The notes: generated by a model from the sequence alone, not told the origin. Positions 48,108 through 58,270 are shown, numbered from the stretch's first letter. The stretch is 64,000 nt of DNA from Candida dubliniensis CD36 (GCF_000026945.1 NC_012864.1:1178001-1242000); one strand, 5' to 3'. Numbers and translations: made by a program.

Positions 48108-49220
48108 ATGGACGCTGAGATCAAGCATAGGAATTCTGAAAAGACGTTCAAGTTTGTCACGCCTGCTGCTGACTCTTCTATTGAGGTATTGAATGACTTT
48201 TACTGGACAGACACCGATGAACCGCATGTTGCCAGGAGAAAGAAGATCCTTGAAAAGTATCCGGAAGTTAGGAAATTGACGGGCCACGAGCCCAAGACCA
48301 AGTGGTATGTCACGGCAATTGTTTTAATGCAGATTGGGATTGCGTACTATCTTAGAAACACGCCAGTATTTTCGTGGAAGTTTATGACGTTGGCGTATGT
48401 TATTGGGGCCACCGCCAACCAGGCGATATTCCTTGCCATTCACGAGTTGTCGCATAACTTGTTGTTTAGAAAGCCGCTCTACAATAAGATGTTTGCTGTG
48501 TTTGCCAATATTCCTATTGGGGTTCCTTATTCGGCCTCGTTCCAGCCATACCATCAGTTGCACCACAAGTTTTTGGGGGATATGTACTTGGATACTGATT
48601 TGCCGACCGAGTATGAAGGGCGGTTCTTGTCGAATTTTCCTGGGAAGGTATTTTTTGCGATATTCCAGATCTTCTTTTATGCGTTGCGGCCCATGTTTGT
48701 TACGCTGATCAAGTTTACATATGTTCATTTGGTGAATGTTGTTTTCCAGGTATTGTTTGACCACATTATGGTGACGAACTGGGGGTGGAAGGCGTTGGGG
48801 TACTTTATTATGAGCACGTTTTTGGCGGGGTCGTTGCACCCCTGTGCCGGGCACTTTATTGCCGAGCACTATGTGTTGAATGAGAATAATGTGCCACGCC
48901 ACCAGAAGATTGGCGGAACAAACATTTCCAAAGAGTTGTTGCCGGCCGAGACGTACTCGTACTATGGATCGTTGAACATGCTTACCTGGAATGTCGGGTA
49001 CCACAATGAGCACCATGATTTTCCTTATATTGCGTGGACAAGATTGCCAGAGTTAAGGAGAATTGCTGCTGAGTTTTATGACCCGTTGCCACAGGTTACG
49101 TCGTGGTGTGGGGTTATCTGGTGGTTTATTTTTAATAAAGAGAATAAAGTGTGGAATAGAGTTAAGCGTGGAGGTAAGGAGAAGCACGGATATAGAATTA
49201 GTAGACTAGATGAGAATTAG
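48108..49220 (+). CDS. DES1: Sphingolipid delta-4 desaturase
   Basis: 370 residues. The N-terminal lipid-desaturase domain ([21 protein letters not shown]) is followed by membrane segments and the three histidine boxes: HELSH (112-116), HQLHH (149-153) and HNEHH (near 296). It introduces the delta-4 double bond of dihydroceramide for glucosylceramide synthesis in the ER; S. cerevisiae lacks this gene, so it fits a glucosylceramide-making yeast. Its TAG shares bases with the stop of the convergent HTS1. Confidence 0.92.
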   Translation: MDAEIKHRNSEKTFKFVTPAADSSIEVLNDFYWTDTDEPHVARRKKILEKYPEVRKLTGHEPKTKWYVTAIVLMQIGIAYYLRNTPVFSWKFMTLAYVIGATANQAIFLAIHELSHNLLFRKPLYNKMFAVFANIPIGVPYSASFQPYHQLHHKFLGDMYLDTDLPTEYEGRFLSNFPGKVFFAIFQIFFYALRPMFVTLIKFTYVHLVNVVFQVLFDHIMVTNWGWKALGYFIMSTFLAGSLHPCAGHFIAEHYVLNENNVPRHQKIGGTNISKELLPAETYSYYGSLNMLTWNVGYHNEHHDFPYIAWTRLPELRRIAAEFYDPLPQVTSWCGVIWWFIFNKENKVWNRVKRGGKEKHGYRISRLDEN

Positions 49221-50719
49221 AGACCTTTTATTATGCGAGAGATAGAATCGACGTCAGTAAGGTGTGATTGGACAGCATCGATCAACTCTTTTTTGTTGAC
49301 CAACTCACCTTCGTTTTCTTGGCCCTGGCCTAATACCTTGATTCTTAATTGGCCCTGGGGGTACTCTTCTTTACCGAGAATGACCGCCAATTTTGCTCCG
49401 GCCTTTTCAGCGGCATCGAATTGTTTACGGATATTGGCTTTGGACTTGTACAAATACTCCGCGTTGATGCCGGCCTTCCATAACGTGTTTGTGATTTCCA
49501 TTCTTTCTTTCAAGAACCCGTTCCAGCCTTCGCCACCGCCAAATGCCATAACAAAGACATCCGTGTGGTTGGCAGAAATGGAGGTAAGATCTGTTCTGTT
49601 TTTGATGATGGAAAAGAGTCTTTCAACACCGAAGGAGACTCCAACACAGGGGATGGACTTTCCGTTGGAGAACATGCCCACCAAATTGTCGTAACGGCCA
49701 CCAGCAGCGATTGAACCAACACCCACATACGCCGAAGCGTCTTCGTCGTTGGACTTGGCTTTTAATTCAGTAGCGTTTGCAGGAGGGGCTGAAGCGGCAG
49801 TAACAGCTTCGTAGATCAACCCTGTATAGTAGTCCAATCCCCTGGCCAAGGACAAGTCGAATGACAAGTACTCGCCAATATCAAAGGCGTCAACGTAGTC
49901 AGCCAAAATCAGCATTTCGGCGATCCCAGATTGAGCAGAATCGTTGGATTTGAGGATGTCGCTGGCCTGCAAAAACTCTAATACCTCACGTATTGATCCG
50001 TTGTGTTTGACAAACTCGCCGATCTTGTCGGCCACTTCTGGTGGTTGGTTTTTTTCAACGACCATTTCTTTCTTGACAACTTCCCATGGCGATTTGTCGA
50101 GCTTGTCGACTGCGGAAGAGACCTTTCTCACGTCTTCATCTTTGACCCCACATGCTTGGAAAATACCATCCAAAATCTTTCTGTGGTTGAGTTTGACCTT
50201 AAAGTCGGTGATACCTAACCCGTTTAATCCATCACATAATAATGCCAAAATTTCTGAATCGGGGACCATGGTGTCGTAGTTTCCGGCAATATCAAAATCA
50301 CACTGGTAGAATTCTCTCATTCTTCCTTTGGTCATGGCAGGCTGGTCTCTTCTATAGACTTTGGCAATGTGGTAACGCTTGATGGCAGCAATGTTGTTGC
50401 AAGCGACGAATCTGGCAAATGGAACAGTCAAGTCGTATCTCAATGAAGTGAGTTCTCCGCCTTGGTCTTCTAAGTTGTAGATGAGTTTTGAGTCTTCACC
50501 GTATTTCCCGGTAAGGATTTCTCGTAATTCGAATACTGGTGTGTCGATAGTAACTCCCCCGTGTTTCTTGAAGAGGGAGGAGAGGGTGCCAAAGATGGCC
50601 TCTCTGAGAACCATGTCTTTATCGGCCCAGTCTTTGGTTCCCTTTGGGGTTTTCAATACAAAGTCTTGAGCTTTTCCTTTCTTTGGTTTGGCGGCTGTCA
50701 TGAGTAGTCGTCTGATCAT
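49217..50719 (-). CDS. HTS1: Histidyl-tRNA synthetase
   Basis: 500 residues from the ATG at 50719, with another ATG six codons in (50701). Class II motifs are intact: motif 2 in [20 protein letters not shown], the histidine-specific [10 protein letters not shown], and motif 3 in [10 protein letters not shown] basic KPKKGKAQD stretch leads to [10 protein letters not shown], the usual core start. The same frame runs upstream to an ATG at 50842. That extension of 41 codons is rich in K/R and free of D/E, so a mitochondrial form is likely, as in S. cerevisiae, where one HTS1 gene makes both forms. The gene ends in an overlap with DES1. It is the last conserved gene before the subtelomere. Confidence 0.93.
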   Translation of the reverse strand: MIRRLLMTAAKPKKGKAQDFVLKTPKGTKDWADKDMVLREAIFGTLSSLFKKHGGVTIDTPVFELREILTGKYGEDSKLIYNLEDQGGELTSLRYDLTVPFARFVACNNIAAIKRYHIAKVYRRDQPAMTKGRMREFYQCDFDIAGNYDTMVPDSEILALLCDGLNGLGITDFKVKLNHRKILDGIFQACGVKDEDVRKVSSAVDKLDKSPWEVVKKEMVVEKNQPPEVADKIGEFVKHNGSIREVLEFLQASDILKSNDSAQSGIAEMLILADYVDAFDIGEYLSFDLSLARGLDYYTGLIYEAVTAASAPPANATELKAKSNDEDASAYVGVGSIAAGGRYDNLVGMFSNGKSIPCVGVSFGVERLFSIIKNRTDLTSISANHTDVFVMAFGGGEGWNGFLKERMEITNTLWKAGINAEYLYKSKANIRKQFDAAEKAGAKLAVILGKEEYPQGQLRIKVLGQGQENEGELVNKKELIDAVQSHLTDVDSISRIIKGL

Positions 50720-50842
50720 AAAACTCGAGTGAAAGAGTTTGAAAAATTGTGATGAATGAAAATTTTTTTTTGGTGATTTTTTGAAAAGATAGATTGTGCG
50801 ACAAGCCCAAAAGTTATTGGGAAGGCATGACTTTTGAGACAT

Positions 50843-51866
50843 AGCTAGAGGATTGCACCTAAATGGTTGGGATAGGAGACATGTATATTTCACCTCTTTA
50901 GTATATTGATGGGTTTGCTATTGTACTAATGTGTCTGATCTTTTTGATCTATTTTTGTGAAGAAACATGCCCAAAAAAATTGTAACACAAGGGTACAACG
51001 TCTATCATAATAGGTAGGCTATGTACTAAATAAAGCTAAAGTTCAATAACGACGTGGGGTGAATTTACTAGGTTTTAGCTAATCATATAATTGATAGATA
51101 AGACAAAATTGATATTTGCTGTTCACTTACAGGGTCAACTGAAGCTCTACAGGATGTACGGAATTTAGTGGTAGCATCAAGGTCAGAGTTGTGGCTAGAA
51201 AATATCTCACTGGCTATAGTTATGGGCTTAGTGAGGGGGTGTAGGTCTAGCAGTAGAGTAAAGAAATGCTAATTATTGGTATATCCCAGGTACCAAGCAA
51301 TAGAAAAGGTGCTGTAATTGTGGTACCTAACTTCTGCCACCCTCTAAATCTTAAACATTCCGGCACAGATGAATTGATTTGCAATTAAACTGCTCTATTC
51401 TAAATGGTGTATCCCGAAACATCAAGACATCCGTAGCTGTCTTCATCAGTAGAACATCCTACATCCGTACTTTTCAGGGGGTGACAAGCTCCCCCCAATT
51501 TTCAATAAGCTGGGGCATCCGTACGGTATGCCGATTGATGTGTACACATACCAGGCAATACAAAAAGAAAAAACGAACAACTAAAAAAAAAAGACCAACA
51601 ACAACAACTACTCTTCACCCGAAGGGGGCCCAGTCATGGGCAAACACCTTTCAAAGAGAAACTACCAAGACAACTTATTATTGTTATCCCAAATTTATCA
51701 TTTTCAACAATGGAGGATGTTATTACAAATATTGGCAATATACCATCGAAAGCAAGTGGGTCCTTTGCGTTCAGTTCTTACATACAAGTACACCTTGGAG
51801 GCCCGTTTATAAAACACTAGCGTCTTCATATTATTGTATTCAAAGAGTTTAAGTTTTTTATCAATC
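50843..51866. other. Arm/subtelomere boundary without a supported gene
   Basis: About 1 kb upstream of HTS1. Three ACATCCGT or close copies lie at 51427-51526 (separate entry). An open frame at 51379-51852 begins at TTG and is rich in lysine and threonine from low-complexity DNA; I do not accept it. Confidence 0.5.
51427..51526 (+). promoter_or_regulatory. Three ACATCCGT (telomere-repeat/Rap1-like) motifs
   Basis: ACATCCGT at 51427-51434, ACATCCGTAC at 51461-51470 and GCATCCGTAC at 51515-51524. The octamer equals part of the C-rich strand of the C. albicans telomere repeat and also the core of the yeast RPG/Rap1 box. They are 340-440 bp before the Gag-like leader ORF. Confidence 0.45.
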
Positions 51867-51992
51867 ATGACAACCAACCCGCCGACCATGGCAGAGAAGT
51901 TGGCGGAAAAGCTGCCACCGCCACCACCGAAGAAGGGGAGTACCAAGACGGGCACGTGTGGCCACCAGTTGGCCAAAGCAAAAAAGAAATAG
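51867..51992 (+). pseudogene. 41-codon leader ORF ending in a slippery heptamer, Gag-like 5' part
   Basis: Frame from ATG at 51867 to TAG at 51990-51992: an alanine/lysine start, five prolines, then a basic KKGSTKTGT region. The last codons are GCA AAA AAG AAA TAG, which contain the canonical -1 slippery heptamer A AAA AAG (51980-51986). A -1 shift there continues straight into the next open frame (KKEIEMEPH...). Either programmed frameshifting or a one-base change in the A6 run explains it. No homologue recognised. Confidence 0.4.
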
Positions 51993-51994
51993 AG

Positions 51995-53023
51995 ATGGAG
52001 CCCCATGCAGATACCGACCGTGAGTTGGAGGAGTTGGAGAATATGGTTACCTACGTGAAGAACATTGGAGCAAGCCAATGGCCTGCGATGCTCAACAGAT
52101 TAGACTGCGCCAGTAAGGCGTTTATTAGAGAATGTGTCTCCGACATGGTGACCGACAAATATACTGGGGACCACACCAATGCGGTCTTTGAAGAAGCCTG
52201 TGGTGAGGGCTACTACGAAAAACAAGAGGCCATCAAGGTCCACTTGAAAAAAACCATACCAGACAAGATTAGAGAACAAGGAGCCAACTCCAACATGGAG
52301 AAGGCATTACTTTACGCAGCGGAAAAAGACTTATTCAGAGTAAGATTTATGACAGACGGTACATACAGAATTATCTACTCACAAATTGGAGAAGAATTTT
52401 CAGATATGTTTCCAAATTTAGACACAAATGGCTATTGAAAGCCATATAAAAAATACCCACAAGTCCAAGTGGGTAACAACAGTTACAAGGTGGTTGTTAA
52501 AAACAACCATCACGACAACATCGGGATTTACCGTTTTCTCCACCCAGCCGAGGAGTGGAAAGTTGAAAAATTAATACATTCCTTTTTCGACAACAAAAGG
52601 GACGAATGGATGCGAGCACTCAAGCAGGCAGCAAATATCCCCACTACAGAAGAGAATATCGAATTTAGCATTTCGAAAAGTGAAGTGAACAATGCAGATG
52701 AATTTACAAAACAACCTCTTAAGGCTGGCAAGTATGCTACGTCTTATTTTATGATTGGATGGTCCGGAAACAAGGTTCCAAAAAAGAGCAGATACTTTTG
52801 GAAACATCACAAATTAGATTTGGTATCCATTGCCAAATATTGCACCACTTCCCGTACTTTATGCCATACAAGATGGTCTTGTAAACACGGCAACCATTGC
52901 TTCCGTTGCAATCAAAACGGACATGCTACAGGGAATCATTTCAACAATTTAGCAAAGCAAGATTTTGAAATCCATAAAAGGTGGGAATTCGTTTGTAGGT
53001 TGATTCCAATCGTTGTTGGTTAA
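51995..53023 (+). pseudogene. Gag-like retroelement remnant with an in-frame stop and a zinc-knuckle variant
   Basis: One frame runs from ATG at 51995 to TAA at 53021-53023, broken by TGA at 52436-52438. The first half (about 147 codons) is charged and helical. After the stop the same frame goes on for about 195 codons and ends in a cysteine/histidine cluster: CHTRWSCKH, then CFRCNQNGHATGNH (52898-52939), a CCHH variant of the CCHC knuckle of retroelement Gag or LINE ORF1. No reverse transcriptase follows. The class (LINE such as Zorro, or LTR) is not settled. It overlaps a convergent coiled-coil gene by 75 bp. Confidence 0.4.
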
Positions 53024-53611
53024 ATCGGCTTGGGGAAAAATACGTTTAATCTGAGTGGCGATGTTTTCGGATGTAACAAAGCTGGACTTGGGGCCAGTTG
53101 ATGCCGCTGCCGGTTGGGTAGTGCTGAAAGTTTTCATTTGTTCTTTTAAGGCAGTGATTTGGGTTTGGAGATCCAATTCCTTATTTTGAGCTTGAGCCAT
53201 AACATTAGAAGCCTGTTGAAAACGTTCGTCTTCAAAACGGACACGCTTGTTATAAGCTTCTTCAAAAGCTCCGACTTCCTTTTCCAATTCGTGAGTTTCT
53301 TGTTCAACCTCCTGGACATGAGATTCCAACTTCATACCAGCAGAATTAAAATTTTGAAAGTCACGAGCTTCCTGTTCACGGGTTTGATTGATACCCTGTG
53401 CTGTTTGCTGTTCATATCGACTAGCAAATTGATTGAACATTTCCATCATCTGTTCTTGGAAGGCCTGTAACTGTTTGTTGACACTCGCTTCCACACTTGC
53501 TTGAAAGGCCAAATTAGTAGCATTAGCGGAGGTATCGGTAGTAGCTGAAGTGGACGTATCAGATGAAGATGGGGATGGACTCTTTGGTCCAGATTTATTT
53601 GTTTGACTCAT
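52949..53611 (-). CDS. Coiled-coil protein of unknown function, subtelomeric
   Basis: 220 residues from ATG at 53611. Residues 1-35 are S/T/P/N-rich; about 40-160 form a predicted coiled coil with many Q and E (KQLQAFQEQMMEMFNQFASR, VEQETHELEKEVGAFEEAYN). A short basic/hydrophobic block (IATQIKRIFPQADLTNNDWN) is near the end. No family recognised; a structural Gag protein from another element is possible. Its last 75 bp overlap the Gag-like frame on the other strand, so one of the two ends is probably a junction artefact of rearrangement. Confidence 0.45.
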   Translation of the reverse strand: MSQTNKSGPKSPSPSSSDTSTSATTDTSANATNLAFQASVEASVNKQLQAFQEQMMEMFNQFASRYEQQTAQGINQTREQEARDFQNFNSAGMKLESHVQEVEQETHELEKEVGAFEEAYNKRVRFEDERFQQASNVMAQAQNKELDLQTQITALKEQMKTFSTTQPAAASTGPKSSFVTSENIATQIKRIFPQADLTNNDWNQPTNEFPPFMDFKILLC

Positions 53612-54439
53612 AATTAAAAATAACTGATAGATAAAGTTGCAAAAAGGAATTTAAACAGGTGTTCCGTAAACGTTATATAAAATTTGTGGTAATAAAAATT
53701 AATACAAAGGAAAAATTATTTGGGGTGGGAAAAATTATTTTTTTTTTTTTTTGTGTGAGGTTTTGTGGGTTTTGTGTTGTTTTTGTGTGTTTTATAATAG
53801 CTGCAGGTTGCGAAAAAAAAAATTATTGCAAAGGTGTGGTTGTATGTTTTTTTTTGTTTGATTGATAACTAATATTGTCAATCAATAATCATTTTATTTG
53901 AACTAGTTGTCGATCAAAAGGTGAAAATGATTTTAATTGGCTAGTATTGAATAGGATAAATTTTGATTGGCTAGGAACTTGTCTTTGAAAAGCGTCCAAT
54001 CAAATTTGTTGAGTTTTTTGTTTGTTAGAATGGAAATTTGTAAAAAAAAAAAAAATTTTTTTGTGGTTTTTGTTGTTGGGATTTTTTCTTCTAAAATTGG
54101 TTACCTGAAGAGACTGAAGTATTCCTAGGTTTTATTAATTAGATATTACGACGGACAATATATGTTGCTCTAACTTTCTATAGATTCGAAGCTAATTATC
54201 AGTATGTAATAATTGAAAGTAATAAAATATGAATTGTCTTCCAAAGAGAAGTAGTATATAATAGAGAATAATAAATTAGCAATTATAAAGGATTCGTCGA
54301 ACTCCCTGAGTTGAATTCAAAAGGACTGCACATAAAATATTGCAGATCCTGTTTTACAACAAGACCTTTGGTAAATAAAATCTGAGCCTAATACTTTCGA
54401 TAAATTGAAATTGATAGTTCAACAAGTTGAAATAACTTC
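53612..54439. promoter_or_regulatory. AT-rich intergenic region with three CCAAT boxes at 30-bp spacing
   Basis: 828 bp, T-rich at 53700-53880. ATTGG at 53936-53940 and 53966-53970, and CCAAT at 53996-54000, lie exactly 30 bp apart; the first two sit in a near-perfect 14-bp direct repeat. They are 325-390 bp upstream of the coiled-coil gene start. The rest shows nothing I can name. Confidence 0.45.
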
Positions 54440-55520
54440 GTTTCCACATTTTTGACCACATGTGCTAACAAAGTTTGTTAGCTTGACCACATGTTTTTTT
54501 CTTGACCACATTTTTTGACCACATGTTTGTTAGCACTTATAATTTGCCCAATTTAGGTGGTAGCGCAAAAGTAAGGATACCATATGAATCTACATAACTC
54601 TGGCAGATAAACTATATAGTTTTTAGGTTTATAGCTTTTATATACACTGAGTTGTTGTTCATCAAAAAGAGGTTAAAAATTCAAGGGCAAGAGAAAAAAT
54701 GATTTTTTTGCGCGCACGACCCGAAAAATCAGAATTTTTTGAAAAACAGCGATTTTTGGTCAATTTTGGAAGAGCACAGGAAGAGCAGTACAAGAGGAGG
54801 TTAACTGATGGTTGGTAGACAGTTAGCTAGATCAATGAATTTGTGGTTGAAAAAGGAAAAGTGATTTTACCTTGTTTGTTTGTTGAGTTATTAATGATTT
54901 TCTTTGACCACACGTTTTTAGGTAGCGCCGAGTTTTGACCACATTTTTTTTCCCTGGTTGACCACATTTTGGGTAGCGCCAAAGAGCGCAGATTTGAAGG
55001 GCCACTGATTTTTTGACCGCAGGTTTGACCACAGGTTTTTTTTTGAGCACATCTTTGGTAGCACTTTCTTTGAGCACACATTTTCTTTGACCACAGGTTT
55101 TCTTTGACCGCACATTTTCTTTGAGCACTGATTTTTTTTTGAGCACTGATTTTTTGAGCACTGATTTTTCTTTGACCACACCTTTGGTAGCACATTCTTT
55201 GACCGCAGATTTTCTTTGACCGCAGATTTGACCACTGATTTTCTTTGAGCACAGGTTTTTTCTATGACCACACATATTCTTTGAGCACCGATTTTCTTTG
55301 ACCACTGATTTTCTTTGAGCACAGGTTTTTTCTATGAGCACACATTTTGTTTGAGCACTGATTTTTGACCACACATTTTTCTTTGAGCGCTGATTTTTCC
55401 TTGACCACACATTTTTTGACCACAGGTTTTTTTTATGACCACTGATTTTGTTTGAGCACTGTTTTTCTTTGACCACTGGTTTTCTTTGACCACAGATTTT
55501 TTAACACCACATATTTAGAG
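54440..55520. repeat. Subtelomeric minisatellite with a 17-bp unit (CTTTGACCACAGATTTT-like)
   Basis: From about 54900 to 55500 the sequence is a tandem array of CTTTGA(C/G)C(A/G)C...TTTT units, commonly 17 bp; scattered units begin near 54446. Two variants alternate irregularly, GACCACA and GAGCACT, and GGTAGCGC/GGTAGCAC inserts recur near 54916, 54972, 55049 and 55187. Because 17 is not a multiple of 3 and the unit has no reverse stop words, long open frames appear in all three minus frames; these are by-products, not genes. Confidence 0.8.
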
Positions 55521-55902
55521 AGCACATATTCTTAAAAGCTACATATTTTGTTGTATTTTTGATAGTGGCACATGAATAGGTGCATACTATACAGTTGGTG
55601 GCAGCAATTTTAAGTTCATTTTTGACAAGAAAGTTGGCCCAAAAAAGTTTCTTAGAGATTGTTGGGAGTACTGTTTGGTGATATTTTTTATATTTGTTCT
55701 AATTACTTTTACATAGTTTTATATTAGTTTAGAAGAACGAGCAAACTCATTATATCCAATGTAATGTCATTATATTTGCTGGTTATCAGTATTAACACTG
55801 TTTTTTCTACTGTCAAGTACCGAAACATCAGGGTTTTTTTTTTTGCTGCATAAAGACCCTTAAGGGTTTTTTTTCTAGACACAAAACCAATATATATTCA
55901 AT
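55521..55902. repeat. Duplicated subtelomeric segment, copy 1 (right flank)
   Basis: The region downstream of the small minus-strand gene. Blocks at about 55611-55650 and 55836-55925 recur with divergence at about 62920-62955 and 62966-63055. The sequence between (about 55651-55835) is absent from the second copy. No gene seen. Confidence 0.55.
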
Positions 55903-56352
55903 CTATAACAATCTTTCCGGACTAGGAAACGACCAATACCAGCACTCGCCGGTTTTCTTTACAACTAATTCAATAGGGACGATTTTGTTGATTAAGTCGT
56001 TCAATTTGGTTTGCCAGGTTTCGTCACAATGTTTTTCAAGTATCTTTTCAACGTCTTGTGGATTCAAAGTAACCGAGCCATGGTTGTAGTCGTCTGACAA
56101 ATAAACAGTCACATGTCGGTACCCGACAATGGTGTTTTTTTCTCTGATAAGAATTTGAGAAATCTCTTTTGGAACAATCTTTGTGATTTTATAGACACCC
56201 AGCAAGGTTGTTGATTCTGGTGTGATGTTGAACCCATGGGTGGGTTTCAATTTTTTTTGCTGGAGGTTGACTTGGGACAGACAAAGGCAATGTTGAGGGA
56301 ACTTGTTGGTCGTCGTCGTCACTGAATTCAATATCGTAAATGTCGGTTTCAT
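55903..56352 (-). pseudogene. Small unknown subtelomeric gene with a homopolymer frameshift
   Basis: The frame from ATG at 56352 gives 149 residues ending GECWYWSFPSPERLL. At an A8 run (T8 on the plus strand, 56251-56258) the alternative frame upstream is more protein-like: an acidic DETDIYDIEFSDDDD stretch then PSTLPLSVPSQPPAKK, which would join KLKPTHGFNITPES by a one-base shift. That frame has no ATG. The core (TLLGVYKITKIVPKEISQIL, VGYRHVTVYLSDDYN) is not recognised. The last codons recur as SFPNPEKLL with a stop at about 63036-63062, so a gene family is implied. It diverges from the helicase start by 46 bp. Confidence 0.45.
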
Positions 56353-56398
56353 CAGGCTGTGATGACGAAGCCACGGGTTGATCTTGTAACTTTGCAGG

Positions 56399-58270
56399 AT
56401 GAAGTTCTATAAGATGGTGGCTAAGATAAATCACGAGGAGGTCAAGTACGTGGTTAAAATGCGGTACCTTAGACAAGGTATTTCGTACATGGTGCGTAAT
56501 TATATTCAAATGTCACTGGTAACTGAAGTTATCGAAAAGGCCCAAGGGCATCACTGGATGAGTGCTGACAACTCGTATGGTAACACTGGTGGTTGGGATA
56601 CCTATCATAGTACAACGATTCTGATGATAATGAGACAATTTTTTGCGTTGTACCAAAAATATATCGGTATTGATGTTGATCAAAATACATCAAAGCTGTT
56701 AATTCTGAAACCAGTTAAACCTCCTTTGCGTCTTTGCAGTGGCTTGCAGCTTGAGGACATTGAACAAGCAAAAATTGATTGTGGCTACCAGCAGAAGGAT
56801 TTTGGGAAGACGTATCTCTTTTTGGTTCCTATACTTGCTAATAAAATAATGAAACGAAGGGAAGGTGGCAAAAGAAGAGTGAGTTTTTTGGTGTTGCCGT
56901 ATAATGTTGTTGCAGTTGAGTTTGAAAAGCGAATGGCAGAGTATGTTAATGTGATTGGTGTTAGAAATCTTAACTCGTTTGATGGCAGTATTGATTTGGT
57001 TGTGGGGACAGTTGAGAGTTTAACAAAGCTGAATGTCAGTGATTTTTTTTTGAATTTTTCTCAGAATTATGGTCAACAGTGTCAGCTCTACCTCAGTGTG
57101 ATAGATGAGGTGCAGGTGTTGATTGAAGAAAAAGAATTTCGCCGGTTGAACCGAGTGCACTACCGGATTTTGCATTCATTTGAGAAGATTGTAAGTTTGG
57201 GTGCGACGTTGCCTCGGAATTTTGCAACAGAGATGGAGAAAAATTTGTTGGCACCGAAGGTGTACAATACTGTGAAAACTGAACCTAATCAAAATGTTTA
57301 TGTTGAAAGGGAATTTATTGGAGAGGACAAGAAGAGAGTTGGTTATTTGATTGGTGTTGTCAAACAATTTTTGGTGAGCAATAGCGATGGTATTATATTT
57401 GTGTACTTTTGCAATCTTGAGAAGCTTAAAGAGATTAGTCAAGAGTTTGATGATGCTGTTGTTATTCTGTCAGAAACGAAAGATATCAAGAAAGCACACC
57501 AGGATATATCAAAGACACGTTTGATTCTTGCTACAAAAGCTGCTTCAGTTGGTTTGGATATTTCTGGTATCAAGCTGATAATTTTTTATGAAACATTAGC
57601 GACTGTTCCGGAAGCAATTCAGGTCATTGGCCGGTTGCGTGGGAAACCGCTGTATGTTTTATTTCTCTCGGCTGATGATGAAGTAACTAACGGAAAACTT
57701 GTAGTGAGTGAATGTTTCAAGAAACAAATGTGCGAATTTTATGGTTTGGAGTGGGGTGATCATCGCAATTGTTGTGGGCAACCGGCAGATTGTACTAAAA
57801 CTATTGTTGAGCAGATGAGAAATGTGACAGTGGAAGTGCGTGAGAAGAGACAGCAAGTGGAAGAGAGTATGATGGACAGGGCCAAGTTCAAGTTGGGTGA
57901 AATTAATGAAAGATATAAATTTATTAAAATCGACACACTTTATAAATGGTTTGGATTCTATTTAACTACTTTGGATAATAGCCCAGTGGTTCGTGTTGAA
58001 GGTGTGTGCAAGTGGTGCTTTATGTGCAATGAAGGTTGTTCTCCGACATGGTGCGAAAGACGACAGATTGTTAGCTTGGCGTGTCGAGTTATTTTTGGTC
58101 AAATGAGTGGTGATGATGTTTGTGAGATTGTTCAACAAGGGCTTGGTGGGTTGCAATTGGAATGGGTGGTCAAGAATGATTTAGATACAATGATCAATGA
58201 ATATGATAGTAAACTCTTGCATTGTAACAAGTCAGTATCGTTTGTCTATTCAGGTGCAAGTGTTGGATAA
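56399..58270 (+). pseudogene. Telomere-linked-type SF2 DNA helicase, degenerate
   Basis: 623 residues in the first open frame. Helicase motifs in order: a decayed Walker A (GYQQKDFGKT, 129-138, lacking the GxGKT loop), motif II VIDEVQ (234-239), LGATLP (267-272, SAT-like), RLILATKAASVGLDI (374-388, motif V) and QVIGRLRG (408-415, motif VI). A cysteine-rich block (CKWCFMCNEGCSPTWC) follows near 560. The layout recalls fungal telomere-linked and Y'-type RecQ-like helicases, which lie next to telomeres. The weakened Walker A and the frame breaks that follow suggest a pseudogene, though a spliced or active form cannot be excluded. Confidence 0.55.

Noticed and set aside
48324..49016. 230-codon open frame on the minus strand inside DES1
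   Set aside because: It mirrors the histidine-box gene; its arginine/histidine-rich composition is that of a shadow frame and it starts without an ATG.
51379..51852. 157-codon frame before the Gag-like gene
   Set aside because: It begins at TTG, its only ATG is late, and a run of K and T comes from A/C-rich simple DNA.
54150..54360. Possible solo LTR
   Set aside because: A TGTTG start and AT-rich body were noted, but no matching terminal inverted bases, target duplication or primer-binding site could be fixed.
54827..55476. Three overlapping minus-strand frames of 134-214 codons
   Set aside because: They are the same 17-bp array read in three frames, with no unique protein sequence.
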